A DNA stretch of 64,000 nt from Mesorhizobium sp. M00.F.Ca.ET.216.01.1.1 (GCF_004010325.2 NZ_SADR02000001.1:454239-518238); one strand, 5' to 3'. Positions 26,821 through 37,059 are shown, numbered from the stretch's first letter. Numbers and translations: made by a program. Notes: a model not told the origin generated them from the letters alone.

Positions 26821-27128
26821 TGTCCAACCTTTCATGTCGCGACTGCCAATCGGCCAACCGCGAATCTTATATTAACGACCGGGGATCGTTCCGCCTACCA
26901 CCGTTTGTGACGGGAGTTTTACAGCACAGAATTTTGGCACCACGGCCTTCTGCTGTTAGTTGGAGGCACCGGGGGCAAAGATCAAGGGTAAACACAATTC
27001 GTTCTCCAGTCCGTCACAAGGCGACCCCTCCGCAGCAGCAAAATTGGCGCAAACAACAGCAAAACGGGCGCAACAGCAAAAACGGCGCCTCACGGCGCCG
27101 TTTCAAAAAATCCTGCAGCCGGCTCACG
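26821..27128. other. lon-clpX intergenic region (308 bp)
   Basis: Contains the clpX terminator (27080-27103) and the lon upstream region. A CTTGAT box on the minus strand (26981-26986) resembles the -35 of heat-shock promoters, but no convincing -10 follows at the right distance. A CAACAGCAAAA-type repeat (27048-27080) is present. No gene seen. Confidence 0.5.
27080..27103 (-). terminator. Rho-independent terminator of clpX
   Basis: On the minus strand the 10-bp stem AAACGGCGCC / GGCGCCGTTT with a 4-base loop ends in TTTTTG, 26 bases after the clpX stop. Confidence 0.85.
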
Positions 27129-28403
<1,275 letters not shown>

Positions 28404-28698
28404 TTTCATGTCCTTTCATGGCCGCCCGCCGATGGTCTGGTTGAAAGGGCGCATATTCAATCTATCGCGGGAATCCGCCGCCGCCAGTATCCCGGCTCCC
28501 GCAACGCATTCCGTACGAAACACAAATCAGAAAACGTGGCAATGATTCGCAGCAACCCCACGCAAAGCTAAGCCGTCGAAAATCAACATAGCCTTAACGT
28601 AGGCAATCCCGTCCGTCGAGGGAACAGCCAATTGTGGCCGAAATGCCGCAAGCTGCGCCAAAAGCGCGTTATCCCGCCATTCAACTGCCATCGCGCGC

Positions 28699-29328
28699 TT
28701 ATGCGGCGGCAACTTCAGCCGGCTCGCGCGACGAAATGACCTTGTCGATGAGGCCGAAATCCTTGGCCTCGTCGGCAGTCATGAAATGGTCGCGGTCGAG
28801 CGTTTTCTCAATCTCGTCATAGCTCTTGCCGGTGTGCTTGACATAGACCTCGTTCAGACGACGCTTCAGCTTGATGATGTCCTGAGCGTGGCGCTCGATG
28901 TCGGAAGCCTGGCCCTGGAAGCCGCCAGAAGGCTGGTGGACCATGATGCGGGCATTCGGCGTGGCGAAACGCATGCCCTTCTCACCAGCGGTGAGAAGCA
29001 GCGAGCCCATCGAGGCCGCCTGGCCGATGCAGAGCGTCGCTACAGCCGGCTTGATGAACTGCATTGTGTCGTAGATCGCCAGGCCGGAGGTGACCACGCC
29101 GCCGGGCGAATTGATGTAGAGGTTGATTTCCTTCTTCGGGTTCTCCGCCTCGAGGAACAGAAGCTGCGCGCAGACCAGCGTCGCCATGCCGTCCTCGACG
29201 GGGCCGGTGATGAAGATGATGCGCTCCTTCAGCAGCCGCGAGAAAATGTCGTAGGCTCGCTCGCCGCGATTGGTCTGTTCGACCACCATCGGAACGAGGT
29301 TCATGTAGGTTTCGACGGGGTTCTTCAT
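28699..29328 (-). CDS. clpP: ATP-dependent Clp protease proteolytic subunit ClpP
   Basis: Tetradecameric serine protease, 209 aa. The catalytic triad is visible as Ser106 (GQAASMGS), His131 (IMVHQPSGG) and Asp180 (LDRDHFM). The N-terminal [15 protein letters not shown] leaves a short propeptide before the processing site typical of ClpP. It is first in the clpP-clpX-lon-hup series. C-terminal Ala-rich tail as in other rhizobial ClpP1. Confidence 0.98.
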   Translation of the reverse strand: MKNPVETYMNLVPMVVEQTNRGERAYDIFSRLLKERIIFITGPVEDGMATLVCAQLLFLEAENPKKEINLYINSPGGVVTSGLAIYDTMQFIKPAVATLCIGQAASMGSLLLTAGEKGMRFATPNARIMVHQPSGGFQGQASDIERHAQDIIKLKRRLNEVYVKHTGKSYDEIEKTLDRDHFMTADEAKDFGLIDKVISSREPAEVAAA

Positions 29329-29521
29329 GGACTATCCCTTTTTGGAGATGGGATTCCGGCGCCGGGAAATAGCAAGTCGGGCAGAATCGGATCTTGATCG
29401 TTATCATGTAAATAGGATGCCGGCTCACCCTTACGCAAGGCCGCCCACTCCTAGCCATCTGGTTAAGTCGAATCAAGCTTCCTGCGCAAGGATTCGCGCG
29501 AGGCAAATGCCGGCAGCTTTC

Positions 29522-30625
29522 TCAGGCCACCTCGGCCCTGAGCCATTTCTTCAAGCCCGCGACATCGCCGTTGCCGACGCAAGCCGCAACCCGTCTGCCG
29601 ACCGCCGCGCCGAACTTGTAGCCGTGGCCGGAGCAGGCCGAAACGATCAGGCATCGGCCCTTCTCATACGCCAGGAATTTCTCGTCGGCGGTGAAAGTGT
29701 AGGCGCAGGTGACGACCTCGGTCACCCCATACTCCTCGATACGCGCGATCGGCGGCGAAAACAGGTTGCGGATCGCCTCGCCCTCGCCCGGCACCGGCTT
29801 GCGGTTCCAGTCGGCGTCGCTGGTCGGTACCCTGTGCAGCCCTGAGCCGAATTTCATGCCGGCGCCGCCAGTAGGCGGGATCACGTGGCCGTCGACGGTG
29901 CCGCCGACATCCAGGACGACAGGCGCCGCCTGCCAAACGGCCTTCAAATCCGCCGGCGGTTCGACATAGGTGAGCGCGTTGCGCCAGGTCTTCAGCTCGC
30001 CGCCCAGTTCCGGGAACAGCTTCAGTACCCAGGCGCCGGCGCTGACGACGATTTGGCCGGCCTGCATCGTTTCGCCGCCGGCAAGCACGATGCGGCCGGC
30101 CTCGGCGTCGACCTCCACCACCTTGCTGTTTTCGTAAACGTTGGCGCCGTTGGCGCGCAGCCATTTGGCGAGGCCGGCGGCGATCCTGCGGCAATGCAGC
30201 GCACCGCCGTCCGGCGAGAAATAGGCGTAGCGGAACGAGCCGGTTTCCAGGAAGCGCCAGCGTTCGACGGCGGCGTCGGGATCGAACAGTTCGAATGGGT
30301 AGTCCCCGGCTTCCATGCCTTCGCGGTACTCCTCGGCCTCGTCTCCGGGCTCGCGCGAAATGCACAGGAAGCCGCGCGGATCGAGATGGCTTTCGCCGAG
30401 GTCGGCCCACATCTCGTCCCAGGCCTCGTAGGCTTCAGTGATCAGCCGGCCATAGCCCGTTGCGGCCCGATAGGCGCGGCGGATGATGCGGTGATGATCG
30501 CCGGACGCGGCAAGCGGATTGGGGATCGGTCCTTGCTCGACGATCGATACAAGGTGCCCGGCCTTGACCAGCGACCACGCCGTCGAAAGCCCGGCAATGC
30601 CCGCACCGACTACGATCACATTCAT
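29522..30625 (-). CDS. FAD-dependent amine/amino acid oxidase (DAO family, sarcosine oxidase-like)
   Basis: A 367-aa flavoprotein oxidising the C-N bond of a secondary amine or amino acid. The ADP-binding motif VVGAGIAGLSTAWSL is at residues 5-19 and the FAD ribose Glu follows in SIVEQG. 'EEYREGMEAGDYPFELFD' and C-terminal 'LIVSACSGHGYKFGAAVGRR' match the monomeric sarcosine / N-methyltryptophan oxidase branch; the covalent-FAD Cys of that family could be the Cys of SACSGHG. It diverges from the P450 gene with 105 bp between starts. Confidence 0.83.
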   Translation of the reverse strand: MNVIVVGAGIAGLSTAWSLVKAGHLVSIVEQGPIPNPLAASGDHHRIIRRAYRAATGYGRLITEAYEAWDEMWADLGESHLDPRGFLCISREPGDEAEEYREGMEAGDYPFELFDPDAAVERWRFLETGSFRYAYFSPDGGALHCRRIAAGLAKWLRANGANVYENSKVVEVDAEAGRIVLAGGETMQAGQIVVSAGAWVLKLFPELGGELKTWRNALTYVEPPADLKAVWQAAPVVLDVGGTVDGHVIPPTGGAGMKFGSGLHRVPTSDADWNRKPVPGEGEAIRNLFSPPIARIEEYGVTEVVTCAYTFTADEKFLAYEKGRCLIVSACSGHGYKFGAAVGRRVAACVGNGDVAGLKKWLRAEVA

Positions 30626-30730
30626 CGAAACCGTCCTTCCGCAGCCATCTCGGCTGGCTCAACGCATTGGCTTGCCGGGCGTCAACATACGGTCTGGCAC
30701 CCGCGTGGCAAGCCGCGCTAATGATTCAGA

Positions 30731-31972
30731 ATGATGCCAGATTATCTTGCCTTCGATCCCTCCACACGCAGCGTGCGGCTCGATCCTCACGAACCGGCTT
30801 TCTTCCAGAACCCCTACGAGGCCTATGCCTTCATGCACGGCGTATCGAGCGGCTTCTTCTGGGAAGAGTTCGGCTTCTGGTGTTTTGGCGGCTTCGACGA
30901 CGTCAACCGGCTGATGCGCGACCGGCGCTTCGGCCGCCAGAACCCGGCCGGCATCCTCGATAGCCGCGGCATCGGCCAGGACCGCACGCATCTGAGCGCA
31001 TTCGACGGCATCGAGGCCAATTCGATGCTCGAGCTGGAGCCACCCGTGCACACCAGGCTGAGAACGCTGGTCAACCGCGCCTTCGTCTCGCGCCAGGTCG
31101 AGCGGCTGCGGCCGCGCGTCGAGGCGCTCGCCAACGAATTGATCGACCGTTTCGAGCCCGGCCAGGTCGACCTGCTGCCGGCTTTCGCATCGCCTTTGCC
31201 GATCACCATCATTGCCGAAATGCTCGGCGTGCCGGTCGAAATGGGGCCGCAACTGCTCGACTGGTCGCATAAGATGGTTGCGATGTACATGCATGGCCGC
31301 ACGCGCGAAACGGAGGAGATTGCCAATCACGCGGCGCAGGACTTTTCGGATTTCCTGCGCGGCTATGTCGCCGAACGCCGCAAGCAGCCGGGCGATGATC
31401 TGTTGTCGCTGCTGATCTCGGCGCAGGAGGATGGCCAGAAACTATCGGAGGACGAGCTGGTGTCCTCGGCGATCCTGCTGCTCAACGCCGGCCATGAGGC
31501 GACCGTGCACCAGACCGGCAATGCGGTGCGGACGATCCTCGCGCAAGGCGGCGACACGCGCCGCTTCTTCACGTCCGCCGATGCGACCGCCGCCACGGTC
31601 GAGGAGTGCCTGCGCTTCGACGCGCCACTGCACATGTTCAGGCGCTACGCCTATGAGCAGATCGAGGTCGCACCAGGCATCCTCGTGCGGCCGGGCGAGA
31701 CGATCGGCCTGCTGCTCGGCATGGCCAATCACGACCCGGTCGCCTTTGCCGAACCCCTCGCCTTCAGGCCGGACCGTGCCGACCAGAAGAACGTCTCATT
31801 CGGCGCCGGCATCCATTTCTGCATCGGCGCGCCGCTCGCGCGGCTCGAATTGCAGGTGTCGCTGAAAACCCTATTCGAGCGGCAGCCGCGGCTCGGCCTT
31901 GCTGAACAGCCGCGCTTCCGCGACACCTATCATTTCCACGGGCTGGAAACGCTCGCCGTGCGCACCGGATAA
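30731..31972 (+). CDS. Cytochrome P450
   Basis: Soluble bacterial class I P450, 413 aa. The I-helix oxygen-binding motif is AGHEAT (253-258), the ExxR-type pair lies in VEECLRFDAP, and the heme loop FGAGIHFCIGAPLARLE carries the thiolate Cys364. It shows CYP107/CYP109-like layout. There is no ferredoxin or reductase gene nearby, so electrons must come from shared partners. Two consecutive ATG codons open the gene without a clear ribosome site, so translation may be weak or leaderless. Ends 2 bases from the convergent cupin gene. Confidence 0.92.
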   Translation: MMPDYLAFDPSTRSVRLDPHEPAFFQNPYEAYAFMHGVSSGFFWEEFGFWCFGGFDDVNRLMRDRRFGRQNPAGILDSRGIGQDRTHLSAFDGIEANSMLELEPPVHTRLRTLVNRAFVSRQVERLRPRVEALANELIDRFEPGQVDLLPAFASPLPITIIAEMLGVPVEMGPQLLDWSHKMVAMYMHGRTRETEEIANHAAQDFSDFLRGYVAERRKQPGDDLLSLLISAQEDGQKLSEDELVSSAILLLNAGHEATVHQTGNAVRTILAQGGDTRRFFTSADATAATVEECLRFDAPLHMFRRYAYEQIEVAPGILVRPGETIGLLLGMANHDPVAFAEPLAFRPDRADQKNVSFGAGIHFCIGAPLARLELQVSLKTLFERQPRLGLAEQPRFRDTYHFHGLETLAVRTG

Positions 31973-31974
31973 GA

Positions 31975-32325
31975 TCAAAGCTTGATCACATATTCCTTGC
32001 GGGTCGTTTCAAGCACTTCCCAACTGCCCTTGAAGCCGGGCCTGAGCACGAAGCTGTCACCAGCCCTGACGGTGCGCGCCTCGCCACCGTCCTCGGCAAT
32101 CACTGAAACACCTGACAGGATGTGGCAGAACTCCCATTCGTCATACTCGATGCGCCATTTACCCGGCGTCGCCTCCCAGATGCCGGCATAGAGCCCGCCG
32201 TCCTGTTCCTCAACATTCCAGGTGCGAAATTTCGGATCGCCCGAAATCAGCCGATCCGGCGCCGGCGCGCCAGGTTCCGGTTCGACGGCGTCGACATCGA
32301 CGGAAAGAAATTTCGTTGCGGCCAT
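31975..32325 (-). CDS. Cupin domain protein (EutQ/DUF861-like)
   Basis: A 116-aa single cupin. The beta-barrel pattern is 'WEFCHILSGVSVIAEDGGEA' then 'VRAGDSFVLRPGFKGSWEV', typical of the (S)-ureidoglycine aminohydrolase-like DUF861 cupins. The ATG at 32325 lies 5 bases after the stop of the O-acetylhomoserine sulfhydrylase gene, so it is cotranscribed. Function unknown; small cupins of this type often bind a metal or a small acid. Confidence 0.75.
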   Translation of the reverse strand: MAATKFLSVDVDAVEPEPGAPAPDRLISGDPKFRTWNVEEQDGGLYAGIWEATPGKWRIEYDEWEFCHILSGVSVIAEDGGEARTVRAGDSFVLRPGFKGSWEVLETTRKEYVIKL

Positions 32326-32330
32326 GGCAA

Positions 32331-33611
32331 TCAAACCTTGGCGAGGGCCTGCTCCAGATCGGCGATGATGTCGTTGACATCCTCGATGCCGACAGAGAGC
32401 CTGACGGTATCCGGCCCAGCGCCGGCCGCGATCTTCTGCTCGTCGGAGAGCTGGCGATGCGTGGTCGACGCCGGGTGGATTACCAGCGACTTGGTGTCGC
32501 CGACATTGGCGAGATGCGAGAACAGTTCGAGCGCCTCGACGAACTTGACGCCGGCCGCATAGCCGCCCTTAAGGCCGAAGGTGAACACAGCACCGGCGCC
32601 GAGCGGCGAATATTTCTTCTGCAGCGCATTGTTCTTGTCGCTGGGCAGGCCAGGATAGGACACCCAGGCGACTTTGGGATGGTTGGAGAGCCAGCCGGCG
32701 ACGGTCACGGCGTTGTCGCAGTGGCGCTGCATGCGCAGCGGCAGGGTTTCCAGGCCGGTCAGGATCAGGAACGCGTTGAACGGCGAGATCGCCGGGCCGA
32801 TGTCGCGCAGGCCAAGCACGCGCGCGGCGATGGCGAAAGCGAAATTGCCGAAGGTTTCGTGCAGTACGATGCCGCCATATTCGGGGCGCGGCTCCGACAG
32901 CATCGGATATTTGCCTGATTTCGACCAGTCGAAGGTGCCGCCGTCGACGATGGCGCCACCGATCGAATTGCCGTGGCCGCCGATGAACTTGGTCAGCGAA
33001 TGCACGACGATGTCGGCGCCATACTCGATCGGCCGCAGCAGATAGGGCGAGGCCAGCGTGTTGTCGACGATCAGCGGCAGGCCATGCTTGCGGGCGATGT
33101 CGCCGATCTTCTCGATGTCGACGAAGATGCCGCCCGGATTGGCCAGGCTCTCGACGAAGATCGCCTTGGTCATCTCATCGATCTGGCTTTCGAAGGTCGA
33201 GATGTCGTTGGTGTCGGCCCAGCGCACCTGCCAGCCGAAATTCTTGAAGGCGTGGCCGAACTGGTTGATCGAACCGCCGTAAAGCTTTGTCGCGGAGACG
33301 AAATTTTCGCCCGGCTGCATGAGATTGTGGAACACCAGCACCTGCGCGGCATGGCCGGATGCGGTAGCAAGGGCGGCGGTGCCGCCTTCGAGTGCCGCAA
33401 TGCGCTCCTCCAGCACCGCCTGCGTAGGGTTCATGATGCGGGTGTAGATGTTGCCGAAGGCCTTCAGCCCGAACAGCGAGGCGGCGTGGTCGGTATCGTC
33501 GAAGACATAGGAAGTGGTCTGGTAGATCGGCGTCGCCCGCGCCCCCGTCGCCGGATCGGGCTTGGCGCCGGCATGGACGGCGAGCGTGTTGAAGCCGGGC
33601 GTACGCGTCAT
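32331..33611 (-). CDS. O-acetylhomoserine aminocarboxypropyltransferase (sulfhydrylase)
   Basis: PLP enzyme making homocysteine from O-acetylhomoserine and sulfide in methionine synthesis, 426 aa. The start 'TRTPGFNTLAVHAGAKPD' and 'ATPIYQTTSYVFDDTDHAA' are family hallmarks, as are SGHAAQV, and the PLP lysine in VVHSLTKFIGGHGNS (about residue 208). Length fits MetY rather than MetB/MetC (about 390). ATG 33611 has gaggga upstream. A cupin gene follows immediately. Confidence 0.93.
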   Translation of the reverse strand: MTRTPGFNTLAVHAGAKPDPATGARATPIYQTTSYVFDDTDHAASLFGLKAFGNIYTRIMNPTQAVLEERIAALEGGTAALATASGHAAQVLVFHNLMQPGENFVSATKLYGGSINQFGHAFKNFGWQVRWADTNDISTFESQIDEMTKAIFVESLANPGGIFVDIEKIGDIARKHGLPLIVDNTLASPYLLRPIEYGADIVVHSLTKFIGGHGNSIGGAIVDGGTFDWSKSGKYPMLSEPRPEYGGIVLHETFGNFAFAIAARVLGLRDIGPAISPFNAFLILTGLETLPLRMQRHCDNAVTVAGWLSNHPKVAWVSYPGLPSDKNNALQKKYSPLGAGAVFTFGLKGGYAAGVKFVEALELFSHLANVGDTKSLVIHPASTTHRQLSDEQKIAAGAGPDTVRLSVGIEDVNDIIADLEQALAKV

Positions 33612-33760
33612 AGAAAAACTCCCTCGTGAACCTTCTGAAAAAACGTCGGGCATTCTTGGCGAAGCCCGCTTGCGAATGCAAAGAAGAAAATACCCTGCAG
33701 CGTATGATCCTGGAATGACCTGTCGGACAAACGCATGCAGGACGAAATTTAGTTCCGCAT

Positions 33761-34282
33761 CTATTTCTGGCGCACGCCGAAGCTCTGGAACCCCTGGCGC
33801 ATCAGCGGTTTCTTCGACGACAGAACGCCTGAGTTGACGCCGGTCCAGCCGATCTCGCCGGACAGCTTGCCGTATTCGATCTTGGGGCAGCGGTTCATCA
33901 CCGCCTTGATGCCGGCAGCCTCGGCGCGCGCCGCCGCCTCGTCATGGCGCACGCCAAGCTGCATCCAGATGACTTTGGGCAACGGATCAAGCTGCAGGAT
34001 TTGATCGAGGATGCCGGGCACTGCCGCCGAGCCACGAAAAACATCGACCATGTCGACGGATTCGGGAACATCGGCGAGCCTGGCATAGGTCATCCGGCCA
34101 AGGATCTCCTTGCCGGCCTGGCCAGGGTTGATCGGGAACACCGAGAACCCCTTGCCGAGCAGATATTTCAGCACGAAATAGCTCGGCCGCACGTCATTGG
34201 CCGACGCTCCGATCATGGCAATGGTTTTCACCGAATTGAGGATGCCGGCGATGTAGGCATTGTCGTAGGCGTCGTGGTTCAT
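33761..34282 (-). CDS. CoA-binding domain protein (YccU-like)
   Basis: A 173-aa Rossmann-type CoA-binding protein (PF13380). Key segments are 'IAMIGASANDVRPSYFVLKY' (22-41), 'FSVFPINPGQAGKEILGR', and 'KVIWMQLGVRHDEAAARAEA', with Cys in MNRCPKIEYG. Similar small proteins are common and often sit near sulfur amino-acid genes, as here, but no enzymatic role is established. No clear terminator on either side. Confidence 0.85.
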   Translation of the reverse strand: MNHDAYDNAYIAGILNSVKTIAMIGASANDVRPSYFVLKYLLGKGFSVFPINPGQAGKEILGRMTYARLADVPESVDMVDVFRGSAAVPGILDQILQLDPLPKVIWMQLGVRHDEAAARAEAAGIKAVMNRCPKIEYGKLSGEIGWTGVNSGVLSSKKPLMRQGFQSFGVRQK

Positions 34283-34361
34283 GCGGCATCCTGATACAGC
34301 GCTTCAGATAAGAGTGCTATCAGCCGCGTCGGTTGCTTGTGATGAGCCACCTGGAATGTCG

Positions 34362-34784
34362 TCAGCCCGGCAGTGAGATGCTGCCGTCTTCCGCGATCGG
34401 AAAGGCCGGATTGTGCGCCACTTCCCAGATATGCCCGTCCGCATCGGCGAAATAGCCATACCAGCCGCCCCAGAAGGCGCGGCTGGCCGGTTTGATGACA
34501 CGGCCGCCGGCCCTCTCGGCCAGCGCCAGCACCTCGTCGACTTCGGCGTCGGAGCGGGTGTTGTAGGCGAGGTAGACTGCCGACGGCGCTTTGCTGAAGG
34601 TAACGCCCGAATCCTGTTCGGCGCTCTCGCGCGGAAACAGGCCGAGAATTGCGCCGCCCATCTGGAAGAAGGCGACACCTTCGGTGATCCCGACATGGCG
34701 AGCGAGGCCCATCGCCTCGTAGAAGCGCACGGCGCGGTCGAGATCGTCGGTGGCGATGGTGATGATGGAGATGCGCGGTTCCAT
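34362..34784 (-). CDS. VOC family protein (glyoxalase/bleomycin-resistance fold)
   Basis: A 140-aa vicinal-oxygen-chelate protein. 'RISIITIATDDLDRAVRFY' opens the domain, AFWGGWYGYFADADGH with terminal WEVAHNP closes it and supplies the last metal-ligand Glu. The WGG(W/Y)xGYF pattern is typical of a widespread uncharacterised VOC subgroup. The upstream ECHDC3-like gene ends 4 bases before its start, so they form a two-gene unit. Confidence 0.83.
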   Translation of the reverse strand: MEPRISIITIATDDLDRAVRFYEAMGLARHVGITEGVAFFQMGGAILGLFPRESAEQDSGVTFSKAPSAVYLAYNTRSDAEVDEVLALAERAGGRVIKPASRAFWGGWYGYFADADGHIWEVAHNPAFPIAEDGSISLPG

Positions 34785-34788
34785 GTCC

Positions 34789-35610
34789 CTACTCGTCCGT
34801 CCATTCCGGCTTGCGCTTGCCGACGAAGGCGCCGATGCCTTCCTCCGCGTCGCGCGCGAGCATGTTCTCGACCATGACGCGGCCGGTGTAGGCATAGGCA
34901 TCGGCAAGCCCCATCTCGGCCTGCGCGTAAAAAGCTTCCTTGCCGGTCTTAACCACCAAAGATGATTTGGAAGCAATGGTTTGCGCGTACTTGGTGACAA
35001 TCTGATTCAGGTATTCGCGCGGCACGACACGGTTGACGAGGCCGAATTCCTTCGCCGTTGCCGCATCGATCGTCTCGCCGGTCAAAAGCATCTCCATGGC
35101 ATGTTTTCGCGTAACGTTGCGCGACAGCGCCACCATCGGCGTCGAGCAGAACAGGCCGATGTTGACGCCCGGCGTGCAGAATGTCGCTTCATGCGAGGCG
35201 ATGGCGAGATCGCAGCTGGCGACCAGTTGCAGCCCGGCTGCCGTCGCCAGACCGTCGACCTCGGCTATCACCGGTTTGGGATGGTGGACGATTGCCTGCA
35301 TCAGCGCCGCGCAAGCCGAAAACGTCTTTTCGAAGAAAGCCTTGCCGCGATCGGCGTCGGCGCGGTGCGCGCTCAGTTCCTTGAGGTCGTGGCCGGCGCA
35401 AAACACTTTTCCGGCCGCCGCCAGGACGATGACGCGAACTGATCTGTCATCCTTCGCGCGGTCGAGTTCCGCCGCCAGCGCTGCCATGACGTTCAGCGAC
35501 AAGGCATTGGCCGGCGGGTTGGCTAGCGTGAGGCGAAGCACGCCCTTGTCCAGCCTTGTGGCTACCGGCCCTTCGGCTATGGCAGGCTTGATGGCGACGA
35601 TTTCGGCCAT
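34789..35610 (-). CDS. Enoyl-CoA hydratase/isomerase family protein, ECHDC3-like
   Basis: A 273-aa crotonase-fold protein. The oxyanion-hole segments are 'VFCAGHDLKEL' and 'GLATAAGLQLVASCDLAIAS'. The segment where hydratases carry catalytic Glu residues reads 'FCTPGVNIGLFCSTPMVALS', lacking both glutamates, the same change seen in the ECHDC3 branch, so classic hydration is doubtful. Other crotonase chemistry or CoA-thioester binding is possible. ATG 35610 is chosen over 35673. Cotranscribed with the VOC gene. Confidence 0.85.
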   Translation of the reverse strand: MAEIVAIKPAIAEGPVATRLDKGVLRLTLANPPANALSLNVMAALAAELDRAKDDRSVRVIVLAAAGKVFCAGHDLKELSAHRADADRGKAFFEKTFSACAALMQAIVHHPKPVIAEVDGLATAAGLQLVASCDLAIASHEATFCTPGVNIGLFCSTPMVALSRNVTRKHAMEMLLTGETIDAATAKEFGLVNRVVPREYLNQIVTKYAQTIASKSSLVVKTGKEAFYAQAEMGLADAYAYTGRVMVENMLARDAEEGIGAFVGKRKPEWTDE

Positions 35611-35803
35611 GTTTTCCAAAACCTCTCTGCCAAATCTCTCTACCGGCTCGCTGCAACGATTTTCGCGGGCCATGGAACAAAAGAACTAGCACGCTGCGGA
35701 TTGAAGAAAAGCCGCGTGGCGTGTTTTCTCAGCCGCAACATTTGGTCCAGGCGCCCCGCCTCAAGAGCGGCGCCCCTGCCAGATTCATATAGGGAAATCG
35801 CTG

Positions 35804-36259
35804 ATGCCCGTCCAAGACACTCTCAAGCCGGTGCTAACCGCGGCGGAAGTCAACCGGCTGATGGAAAGCGTCTATCCCCAGCTCAATGACCAGTTCGCCT
35901 TCTATGAGGCACTAGAGGTGTTCCCGGGCGGCTGCATCGTGCGGCTGAATGCCGACGAGCGGCACCTGCGCGCCGGCGGAACCGTGTCAGGCCCGTCGCT
36001 GTTCACGCTGGCCGACATCGGCGGCTATGTCTGCGTGCTATCGCATGCCGGGCCGGATGCGCTTTCAGTCACCACCAACCTCAACATCAATTTTGTCCGC
36101 AAGGCCGAAGCCGGGCCGATCGACGGCCATTGCCGCATCCTGAAGCTGGGCAAGAGCCTGATGGTGTTCGATATCGACATCGTCGCCGGCCCTGAGGGAC
36201 ACACGGTAGCGCACGCTACTGGCACCTATTCGATTCCGCCGGAGCGGGTGCCGGCGTGA
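35804..36259 (+). CDS. PaaI-type hotdog thioesterase
   Basis: A 151-aa hotdog-fold protein, probably an acyl- or aryl-CoA thioesterase. 'ERHLRAGGTVSGPSLFTLAD' contains the general-base Asp of the PaaI group, 'VTTNLNINFVRKAEAGPIDG' follows, and the end has VAHATGTYSIP. Ribosome site agggaa before the ATG. It diverges from the ECHDC3-like gene by about 190 bp; thioesterase, crotonase and VOC proteins together hint at acyl-CoA metabolism, though this is inference. Confidence 0.85.
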   Translation: MPVQDTLKPVLTAAEVNRLMESVYPQLNDQFAFYEALEVFPGGCIVRLNADERHLRAGGTVSGPSLFTLADIGGYVCVLSHAGPDALSVTTNLNINFVRKAEAGPIDGHCRILKLGKSLMVFDIDIVAGPEGHTVAHATGTYSIPPERVPA

Positions 36260-36292
36260 TGCTTTCGATTGATTTTTTCCCTGATGTGTATA

Positions 36293-36304
36293 TATGTGCG
36301 CATA
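36293..36304. promoter_or_regulatory. Candidate HicB operator
   Basis: tatgtgcgcata matches its own reverse complement at 10 of 12 positions, sits 9 bases before the hicA start and directly after an AT-rich tgtgtatata stretch suitable as a -10. HicB antitoxins bind such palindromes at their own promoter. Confidence 0.35.
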
Positions 36305-36312
36305 GGTGACCT

Positions 36313-36492
36313 GTGCTGGAGCGTGACAGCCGCAAAATCGTTTAGCGTCTCAAGGATGACGGTTTCGAGCTGGTTTCCGTACGCGGCTCACATCACAAGT
36401 TCCGAAAGGGTGACATCGTGTTGATCGTTCCGCATCCGGAGAAGGATCTGCCAACCGGCACAGCTCGCGCTATCGCCAAGCGGGCTGGATAA
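36313..36492 (+). pseudogene. hicA: hicA mRNA interferase toxin, interrupted by a nonsense codon
   Basis: Translation from GTG 36313 gives VLERDSRKIV, then TAG at 36343-36345, then 'RLKDDGFELVSVRGSHHKFR', KGDIVLIVPHPEKDLPTG and TARAIAKRAG to TAA. Apart from the stop, this is a full-length HicA (59 codons) with the catalytic His in GSHHKF. The stop falls in helix 1 and the only later starts lie inside or beyond the first strand, so an active toxin is unlikely unless the codon is suppressed or a sequencing error. hicB follows after 28 bases. Confidence 0.82.
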
Positions 36493-36520
36493 GGGCGACC
36501 TGAAGCGTCTTGGAGGCTGA

Positions 36521-36919
36521 ATGAAGAACTATTTCGCATTGGTCGATAAAGATCCCGACAGCGCGTTCGGCATTCGCTTTCCCGACATTCCCGGCTGCTT
36601 TTCAGCTGCGGACGAGGCGGAAGACATCGTGCCGAATGCAGTCGAAGCATTGCAGCTGTGGGCAGAGGACATGCCTATTCCCGAACCGTCTAGCCACGAG
36701 ACGATTGTCGCGCTTCCGGACATACGCAAAGCACTCGCCGCAGGAGGCTATCTGGTCTCGGTGCCGCTCATTGACAATGACAGCGCCGTCGTGAGGGCGA
36801 ACGTAACTTTCGAGCGTGGCGTTTTGCGGGCGATCGACGCCGCAGCGCGCGACCGAGGCATAACGCGATCTGCGTTCCTCTCCAGCGCGGCTCGCAAAGA
36901 AATCGAGGCAAAGCACTGA
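36521..36919 (+). CDS. hicB: HicB family antitoxin
   Basis: A 132-aa antitoxin with an N-terminal partial RNase-H-like HicB domain ('YFALVDKDPDSAFGIRFPDI' and PGCFSAADEAEDIVPNA) and a C-terminal ribbon-helix-helix DNA-binding domain (about 92-130, 'ANVTFERGVLRAIDAAARD' with RGITRSAFLSSAARKEI). It would bind HicA and repress the operon. The frame is intact although the adjacent toxin gene is interrupted. Confidence 0.92.
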   Translation: MKNYFALVDKDPDSAFGIRFPDIPGCFSAADEAEDIVPNAVEALQLWAEDMPIPEPSSHETIVALPDIRKALAAGGYLVSVPLIDNDSAVVRANVTFERGVLRAIDAAARDRGITRSAFLSSAARKEIEAKH

Positions 36920-37021
36920 GGCAAGTCTAATGAAACGCCAATTGCATGTGGTAAAATAATACCTTTTTCTCAAACCCTTGTTTTTACTACATTTTACCTG
37001 CTATCCGGCTTTTCTCATGCC

Positions 37022-37050
37022 TTGACGCGATCAGTGCCCTGCCCTATAAG
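37022..37050 (+). promoter_or_regulatory. Strong sigma-70 promoter of rplM-rpsI
   Basis: TTGACG (37022-37027), exactly 17 bases, TATAAG (37045-37050). The predicted transcript starts near 37057, giving a leader of about 118 nt before the rplM ATG. Confidence 0.75.
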
Positions 37051-37059
37051 CCCTGACCA

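Noticed and set aside
26981..26986. CTTGAT box upstream of lon as a heat-shock promoter
   Set aside because: The -35-like box is present but the expected CCCCAT/CYTAT-type -10 at the right distance is not convincing.
27040..27090. Short CAACAGCAAAA-type repeats as a CRISPR-like array
   Set aside because: Units are short, irregular and without spacers; they look like simple sequence before the clpX terminator.
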